Source: Endomychus coccineus (taxonomy: Eukaryota; Arthropoda; Insecta; Coleoptera; Endomychidae). From it: 64,000 bases of DNA. Made by a program: the position numbers and the translations under genes. The DNA lies in the NCBI GenBank assembly GCA_958510875.1, contig OY294070.1:120942703-121006702 (forward strand), written 5' to 3'. Every line of letters starts with the position of its first letter. The stretch's first letter is position 1. The notes under the pieces were generated by a model. It made no database searches. It was not told where the DNA came from and was given only the letters and a program-made list of their open reading frames with translations. This document shows positions 56,421 to 64,000 of the stretch, piece after piece.

Positions 56421-59400
56421 TGATATCAACAAAGTATTAGTAACTCGGTCAATATTACTTCTACAGAGATAAGTAAAAAATCGAATATTTGTTTGTTCAT
56501 TGCCAAATGTAAGGTCGCCGCTCAAAAACATGATTTTTTCACCGAAAAATTTAACTACAACCGTAAAAAAGTCGGTATCGACGGACTTTACGAAAAAACG
56601 GTAAATTACCTTTTTTTTTGCATGAAATTCATTACTCGATCCATTCCCGGAGTTGTTTTGAATTTTGACAGGGACGTGGTCTAAAATTCGTTTTGGGCCA
56701 TCCACTCAATTTTCCCAAAAGCTAGCCACACACGAGCGTTCAAGCTTGCGGGAAAAGCAAATCCCATTGAAAAGAATGCACATTAGTGAATTATAGTTCT
56801 TCCGTTTTTCTTCACGGAGATATCTTCGCGTTCCATCTCGTAATAAATAGAAGTTTTCGTTTGTGGACTAGTCATTAATTGTCGCGTAGTTCTTTCGTGC
56901 GATGTTGTGGGCACCGTTTATATCTATAGATAGTTATTCATGATTGTTTATTTACTTTTTGACCATACTGTATATAATTTTTAAACAATCAGACTATTTC
57001 TTTTGTTTTATAAATCCATTTATAGAACGTTGAGTAATTCTTTGGTAGCTCTGAGGATATTTATTGGATTAAATTATAATAAAATGTGATGACTAAAACA
57101 AATAAAATGTTTCAGAATCTTGAGTGAAACAATCAATATTAATTATTCAATAAATAGGAAATATGTGGTTATTATGAAATAGAAAACGCTATCCTTGTTT
57201 GTAAACATTTTGCATTAATTCTTCATGCAACATAATATTGGTCCTCATAATATATACAGTTCAAATTAATTCAACAAAAATTAAACAAAAATTTGGCACT
57301 AGGTGAGTATTCAAATCGTAAAGAAAGATCAGGCTGCTAGAGAAATTTAATAAATTATTTAATGTGCCTTTGTTGGTGTTTTTAGTATGAAAATTATGCC
57401 AGAATTTCTTCATATTTTGTTAATATTCAGTAATTATTACTAATAATATTATTTTGAATCGAATAAAATAAAAAATTCAGAATTAACAGAAATATTTGCT
57501 ATTTCCAGGCTAATTACTGATTTTGTGAATCACTATAAACTAGATAAATTCATTAAAAATTTCCATAGCGTATCTTAGTTTTTTAATTAAAATAGTTTCC
57601 TAGAAAGCAGCCAGATTATAATTTAAAATATGTTTTAGAAAATATCTATACTCAATTTTGGAGTTTAGCTTTTTACACAATGAATTTATTCCAACATGAA
57701 TAATTGAAATTTTTCAAATATATATTTATATATGTAATTTTAAATTCACATTAAAACACTAACTAATATATAATATATATCACAATATAATAAAGCTATT
57801 TACACCTGAAAATACTACAAAATTATATTTAAATTTAGGTTTTAAAATATTTATACAGTGGCAGATACAATTTGATGAATACTATAAATTACTTTCGTTT
57901 TGGAAAATTAATACATAAGCTTTTTTTTTGTACTTTCTTATCTCAAGTTCTGTTGATAATTCACACTTTTAATGACTCATAAATAATATAAATTTTATTA
58001 ATACCATTTCCTTAGGAAAACTTTTCCAATTGACGCAATATCAATAATAATCGTAGCATATAACGAAACAACTAATTTATTAAAATTTTCATGATCATTA
58101 TACTATTTCTCAATTGTTTTCATTTTAAAATTTATGCACAAATTTTCCAAGTGAAAAACGATGAAATCAAACTGTTGAAATTTCCACTGTTGAGTCTGAA
58201 ATAACTTTAAACTATTTAATTTTATCTTTTTAACATCATCGTTATCTTAAAAGTATAAACATATAAATAATATGAACTATATAAAAGATGATATTTCATC
58301 AGTCTTAAATAAATTACCTAATAAAATGTACATATAATAAATAAAACAGCACAACAAATTCAGGTGCCAGTTAAATTATTCTGCATGGACTGACGTTACT
58401 AAGCTTTCATATTTACAGGTCTCAGGCAGTTGCAACTGTTTTAAAATTCACAATAATAATATGACTAGTCGAATACTTCATTGATAGCTTTAAGAAAAAA
58501 TTCGCCCTGACATCTACAATATCAAAAACGAAATTAATTTCTATTAATTGTGGCTAATATTGCCATCATATTTACGTTTATAGATTCTGTAGACTCAAAT
58601 ATTTTAAAAAAATAATTATTTACATTAATCATGTTTTATTACTTGTGAATCCAATTTCAATTTGAACTTTAGATAATTGATTTGAAATTAAAGATTATAT
58701 GCTACAGGTTCAATTCTCGCAATTAATTAATAAAAAAATCGTAAAATACAAATAAAGGTGAAAATAAATTTTCATTATTAGTCTTCTTAAAATACTGTTC
58801 TGTATCTTGAGAAATCCATAGCAAAGCTTCGTTTAATAAAATATTTTGGTCATATTGAGCTATTAAAGGGAACAACTTTACATTTTCAAAGTTTAAGATT
58901 GATTGGGATATAAAGAATTACTAATATTAAACAAACGAATGTTGTACTAGATTTACTGAATATCTATTTTGAATTTGATGAAGTTAAAAAAATTGAAATT
59001 GGTGTTAAGAATATAAGTTGTGAGTCATATTATTATGAGATTTTAGTGATAATACGGCTCTGATATATGCATTATTCTACATAATTATACATATACAAAA
59101 CCACTGCAAAAATATTTCTAAGAGCTTTTGGGCTCCTTTTTTGATTATGCTACAGAAATGAGATCAAATTTAGTTGAAAAATTAACATTCTACTTTCACG
59201 CGCAATTTTTCACCACAGAAAGATAGCATCTACTTGCATTTGTTGAGAAGAGATCAAGATTTTATTCCAAGTTTGATTGTACAATAATCAAATTAATTAA
59301 TAAAAATACTGCATTTTTCACAGTACCAATTAATATTATTTAAAACATAATTCAATTAATACGTATTTAATATTCATGTCTACAAGGAAAATGATTCAAA

Positions 59401-59515
59401 CCATATTTTTTTCTACACATTTTGATTTTGCCATCAATTTTTAGAAATGAAGCCTTTTGAAGAAATTGTGAAAACTAATTAATTAATGTTCAACAGTATC
59501 ACTATAATAAGAAAC
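56421..59515. other. Very A+T-rich stretch, 3' flank of the Atrophin gene
   Basis: No gene recognised. A 137-codon frame at 56292-56705 overlaps the inverted repeat above and lacks family features. Some of this may be 3' untranslated sequence of the minus-strand Atrophin gene, but no end can be set. Confidence 0.3.
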
Positions 59516-59519
59516 AATT

Positions 59520-59660
59520 ATCCTTCCACTAAAAATACTGTTAAAGTACTTAGAACCTTTCACCTACAAAGTGGCCACCATCTGAGTTGGTTCTGATGTT
59601 AGCTACTTGGTAGCTGAAAAGTCCTCAGTATTTATCTCAGTTGATGGTGATTGTTTCCTT
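59520..59660. repeat. Short inverted pair of family B PLE ends
   Basis: The left part on the minus strand and the right part on the plus strand both carry diverged versions of TCTGATG..GCTAC.TGGTAGC.GAAA..TCCTCAGTA. It leads directly into the 283-bp tandem array. Confidence 0.5.
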
Positions 59661-60880
59661 TTTGTAATGTTATATATCTACCCAAAGCAATATTTCACGA
59701 ATAAGATAAAATCAACAAAATATTCAGTACTTATCTCAGTTTTTTTTAGAGGATACGGGTGATTGTTTCCTATTTATAATGATAAAAATCTTTTTACCAT
59801 TATTTATAATATTATATCTTTGTTGCAGTTCATTGAACATTATCTTGAACATTTCTGAGACTTGTGAGTATTTTTAATTAATTTTTCTGAAAGAATCGTT
59901 TTCATTTTACTTTACTTCATCAGTAAAAAAGATGAATGCGATTCAAGACTTTTCTCATTGACCCTAAGCAATATTTCACGAATAAGATAAAATCAATAAA
60001 ATATTCAGTACTTATCTCAGTTTTTTTTAGAGGATACGGGTGATTGTTTCCTATTTATAATGATAAAATTTTTTTTACCATTATTTATAATGTTATATAT
60101 CTTTTTTGCAGTTCATTCAACATTATCTTGAACATTTCTGAGACTTGTGAGTATTATTAATTAATTTTTCTGAAAGAATTGCGTATCATTTTATTTTACT
60201 TCATCAGTAATAAAGATGAACGCGATTGAAGACTTTTCTCATTGACCCTAGCAATATTTCACGAATAAGATAAAATCAACAAAATATTCAGTACTTATCT
60301 CAGTTTTTTTTAGAGGATACGGGGGATTGTTTCCTATTTATAATGATAAAAATCTTTTTACCATTATTTTTACTGTTATATATCTTTTATGCAGTTCATT
60401 CAACATTATCTTGAACATTTCTGAGACTTGTGAGTATTTTTAATTAATTTTTCTGAAAGAATCGCGTATCATTTTACTTTACTTCATCAGTAATAAAAAT
60501 GAACGCGATTGAAGACTTTTCCCATTGACCCTAAGCGAAATTTCACGAACAAGATAAAATCAACAAAATATTCAGTACTTATCTCAGTTTTTTTTTTGAG
60601 GATACGGGTGATTGTTTCTTATTTATAATGGTAAAAATCTTTTTACCATAATTTATAATGGTAAAAATCTCTTTACTATTATTTATAATGTTATATATCG
60701 TTTTTGCAGTTCATTCAACAGTATCTTGAACATTTCTGAGACTTGTGAGTATTTTTAATTAATTTTTCTGAAAGAATCGCGTATCATTTTGTTTTTCTTC
60801 ATTAGTAAAAAAGATGAACGCGATTAAAGACTTTTCTCATTGACCCAAAGCAATATTTCACGAATAAGATAAAATCAGCA
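59661..60880 (+). repeat. Tandem array of about 283-bp units, four copies
   Basis: CAATATTTCACGAATAAGAT starts units near 59689, 59970 and 60252, with CGAAATTTCACGAACAAG near 60536 and a last partial near 60851. Each unit contains GATACGGGTGATTGTTTCC (similar to the GGATAAGGGTGATTATTTC tail of PLE family B), GCAGTTCATTCAACATTATC and CTTTACTTCATCAGTAA. The fourth unit has a 30-bp internal duplication (TAATGGTAAAAATCT). Confidence 0.8.
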
Positions 60881-61659
60881 AAAATATTAATAAATTTTGA
60901 GACTTTTCAAAAATGAAATAACTGTCCTCAAACATCAATTTATTAATTCTTTCAGATCAATTCTGATTTCAATAATTATTTAAAAAAATCTTGAATTACT
61001 TCAGCCAAATTAAATTAATTTGTTTCATTTCAGATATTCCTCAGGCTATGTAGAAATATAATAGACACTCATATAATTTATGGAGTAATACCCTCAAAAT
61101 ATGATAAATCTAAAATTCAGAATAAAAGAGTTTCAAAATAATTAAAAAGTAGATTATACTTTAAACTTTGATGTATCAACTTGAAATGTTTAATGCATAA
61201 AATATTTAAGCGTAATCGTGTTTTTATTTATTTTAAAAACCCTTCCTTAATGAAAACCATTGGCTTCGAAATACACCCCATAGACATTTTTTTTTAAATG
61301 ACTAGTTTTTCATATTTTGTTCTGCAAATAATTTTGAATGTACACAGTTTCTAATCCTATTTCTAAAGAACATTACATTAAACCACCTATTTTTTTTTGA
61401 TAATAACTAAATAACGTGGAGAATTTGGAAATTTACTTCGTCTATTATGAAGGATTCCTGAGGACACGAATTTAGTACATCGAGAGGCGCGACTATCAAT
61501 GAATTAAAATTGAAAACGAATACATTGACTTACTTACTCATTTTCAAATGCAAGCCAAGCATTTGTTTCTGCAGCGTGTAACACATTCAGAAGAATCGAC
61601 GTGGTTAATTTTAGAACAGAGACAGTGATTTACAATTCTGTTAGATCGTTCGACATTCG

Positions 61660-62283
61660 CTATCGGGGTTCTTCTTTTTTGTGTAAGTCTGTGGGAGGCG
61701 TAACACTGATTTTATGAGGGTGATGCTGTGGCACCGGTCCCGGTCTAAGATGCATCAACGACGGATCTTTGGCTCGCATCTGCGCAGGATGGTGCGGCGC
61801 ACCGTACGAGCTGAACAGTTTGACTCGTTCCTCTTCGGCTCTCATCGCGTCCACTAACGGATTGTACCGTAAGGCTTCGTATCGGTAGAACGGATCGGTT
61901 TGCGGCGGCCAGTGAGAGGTGGGTGGTGCGGGATAGTGCGAAGGTAGAGCGTGCGCCATCATTCGGCTTCTATCCAACATTGTGGGTTGGAGAGAAGGAT
62001 GTCTCAGATAGGGGTGGTGGTATCTTGGATCGGTGCGCACCATCATGTCTTCCTCCTTGATGCGTGGTTCTTCTTTGATCCGAATTTCGGAAGGATCGGG
62101 TTGTCCGTTACGTAACGGCGATCGATCACGGATCACCGCAGCTTGTTGTTTGGCCGATTCCGCAGCTAATCTTTGTTGATGCAAAAGTCTTTCACGTTCT
62201 CTCTCGCGTTCTCGTTCCATTTCTCTCCTTTCCAGTTCTCGTCTCTCCTTTTCTCTGCGTTCCCGTTCGCGTTCCTGTTGTTG
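61660..62283 (-). CDS. Gug: Atrophin (Grunge), terminal coding exon
   Basis: The exon begins after a CATTACAG acceptor (62283) in phase 0 and runs 207 codons to a TAG stop. The first about 35 residues are an RE/ER-rich basic-acidic stretch (ERERERERLLHQQ), the namesake of RERE/atrophin proteins. Then come RIKEEPRIKEEDMM, SUMO-site-like, and the conserved C-terminal Atrophin block with RYEALRYNPLVDAMRAEEER and VKLFSSYGAP followed by His/Pro-rich sequence. Atrophins are nuclear corepressors linking transcription factors to histone deacetylases. The composition is strikingly G+C-rich compared with the flanks. Upstream exons lie beyond 64 kb. No disruption is seen. Confidence 0.9.
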   Translation of the reverse strand, partial: QQQERERERREKERRELERREMERERERERERLLHQQRLAAESAKQQAAVIRDRSPLRNGQPDPSEIRIKEEPRIKEEDMMVRTDPRYHHPYLRHPSLQPTMLDRSRMMAHALPSHYPAPPTSHWPPQTDPFYRYEALRYNPLVDAMRAEEERVKLFSSYGAPHHPAQMRAKDPSLMHLRPGPVPQHHPHKISVTPPTDLHKKEEPR

Positions 62284-64000
62284 CTGTAATGCAATCGAAG
62301 GTAATATAATACAATAACTTTTTTATGGGAATTTTCATTTCCGAAATACGAAAATTGATATTTCTGTCCTTATGTAATACATAGTACAGATTAGGAATTA
62401 TAATACAAATGGAGGCTTATTTGCAAACAATGGAATTTTTTTTCTAATGGCTTGTTTATGGTATAACGAATACATAGAGATTATATCCTTGAACAGAAAA
62501 TTGCCTTAGATATAACAAGTTCATTTTGCAATGCTAATTTATTCCATTTACTATGCATAATTAGTTCATTTCAGTCGGAATCAAAATGAAGAAAATAATA
62601 AATTGGCAAATTAGGTAAATATAATGTAAATTTCGAATTAAATATACATAATTAGGTTTATTTTTAGAATTAGATGTGATTTAAACTGACCGTAATTAAT
62701 TATCAACATTGAGTTAAAACATAAAAATAAATTGCTAGTAGTAGTTTTCTGAAATGAGCACGTAACAGGCATCATGTAAACATTCATCGTAGCGCAAGAT
62801 GAAAGAGGGAACTTTATATTTTATGAATACTTTAATTTAGAATATGAATGAGAGGAAACATTGACAATGACGCAGATGCAAAAATGGTTTTTTTAACAAA
62901 ATTCATTATTCATCAGAAATTCAAATTATGTCTATTCAAGGTATTTGAAAAATACGTTTTTGTTTTTAATTGATTTAAATACAAACAAATGAATTACTTC
63001 AATGATTGTTTAGAATATTAAACGTTTATTTGATGTGATTGCTGATACATTATTTTTCTTTGAATATAATAAAGATGAATAAAATAAAAAAAGTAATGAT
63101 ATTGATCAAGATAACGAAATATATCAATATATTAACAGAACAAGCAATCTGAAAATAAACACAGTCCCTCAACATTCGAGATCTTTGCTAGAGAAAAAAG
63201 TAACATATTTCATTTAAAAATTAACTCAAAAACATATTTGTTGTTTAATTAATGTTTGAAGTTTAAAATGAAGAGCAACAAATTGTTATAAAGTTGTTGA
63301 GGTACTGATTAATCAACATGTAGAACGTATAAATAATAAGATTTGTACTAGGCAAATTGAAATTGTGAAGATTTGGAAAAATTAAAGCCCAAAAGTTTCT
63401 TGATGAGTGAAGAATTCATTTGATACACATTCACTTTATGAAAGTGTTTTGATGGAAGATGATTTCCTCAAATTCTGGGTATATTATATAAAACATAGAA
63501 AGCTTCCCAATCCATTAACATAATATACAGTTTGTAAAAAAAGTTTTTTAGATTAATTTGCCTAATCATGAATGATGAATAATTAATAATTCATCAGCAA
63601 CCTTGGTTCAAATAGTTACAAAGTGCAAGTACAAAGTTACATCCAGTTATAAAAAATATGCTAAAAAAATTGCTAATTTACAAAAAAATATGATGGACTA
63701 ATGCATATTAATGATCGAAAAACCCACTTACTTTCGCAGTTTTTATTTAACTTTTTTTACTAAAATCAACACTTCAGTCATGTTATTAATTATAATTTAT
63801 TTATGGCTAGTAAACATAAAAAATCCTAGTTAAAGCTAATTTTTACAATTATTTAGGAGAATCAACATATTAATGACAAAAATGTTTTTATATTTTACAT
63901 GATTTATTAAGACACCAAATTTGAATTTCAATATCGAGGAAATTCCAGAAACCTACGCCACATTTTGACCTTGCCTAGGTGACTGAGAATAAGAACATTT
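62284..64000 (-). other. Intron of the Atrophin gene
   Basis: A+T-rich sequence upstream of the terminal exon; no further exon, repeat or transposase was recognised up to the window edge. Confidence 0.5.

Noticed and set aside
56292..56705. 137-codon minus-strand frame
   Set aside because: Part of it is the inverted repeat at 56.3-56.4 kb and it has no recognisable domain.
63950..63985. Possible mariner terminal repeat (ATTTTGACCTTGCC)
   Set aside because: Only about 14 bases resemble the mariner TIR and no transposase or second end is visible before the window edge.

Overview
This is about 64 kb of A+T-rich animal nuclear DNA, almost certainly from an insect. The evidence is spliced metazoan genes with GT..AG introns, an inositol-phosphate synthase, a mitochondrial complex I subunit (PSST) and an Atrophin/Grunge C-terminal exon, all set in a dense mix of insect-type transposons. 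A beetle is plausible but cannot be proven from the window.

Host genes, left to right: (1) a BTB/POZ exon plus the following exon of a ttk/lola-like BTB gene, minus strand, 4.5-5.2 kb. (2) An intronless L-xylulose-reductase-like SDR, minus, 17.0-17.75 kb. (3) A complete five-exon myo-inositol-1-phosphate synthase gene, plus, 29.3-41.4 kb, 532 codons, with introns packed with mobile elements. (4) A complete two-coding-exon ND-20/NDUFS7 gene, plus, 45.8-49.4 kb, 211 codons. (5) The terminal exon of Atrophin (Grunge), minus, 61.66-62.28 kb. A small spliced ORF at 14.76-15.13 kb lies inside a transposon and may be a captured gene.

Most of the rest is mobile DNA. There are two near-identical hAT copies in opposite orientation (2.7-4.4 and 18.2-19.8 kb), a dead Crypton-like tyrosine recombinase (12.2-13.3 kb) among palindromes, and a 2.1-kb TIR element with a perfect 8-bp target duplication (14.4-16.6 kb). 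There are two mariner copies, a Tc1-like element, at least six degenerate LINE reverse transcriptases, tRNA-like SINE copies and several palindromic MITE-like repeats. Two TIR elements share TAGTCC termini and 3-bp target duplications. One (26.9-28.5 kb) interrupts a Penelope-like element and encodes a CXC-like cysteine-rich protein. The other (46.5-48.7 kb) sits in the ND-20 intron and carries a dimeric tandem array.

The most striking system is a set of Penelope-like retroelements (PLEs) of two families, recognised by GIY-YIG endonuclease fragments. Their 3' ends carry hammerhead-ribozyme motifs. One copy (minus strand, 29756-29797) has every core element of a minimal type-I hammerhead with a perfect 5-bp helix I; a second family has a different hammerhead (minus, 55212-55253). 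At four loci the PLE pieces are arranged as divergent inverted pairs, 5' ends together and ribozyme ends outward. A 283-bp tandem repeat at 59.7-60.9 kb appears to include the terminal sequence of the second family.
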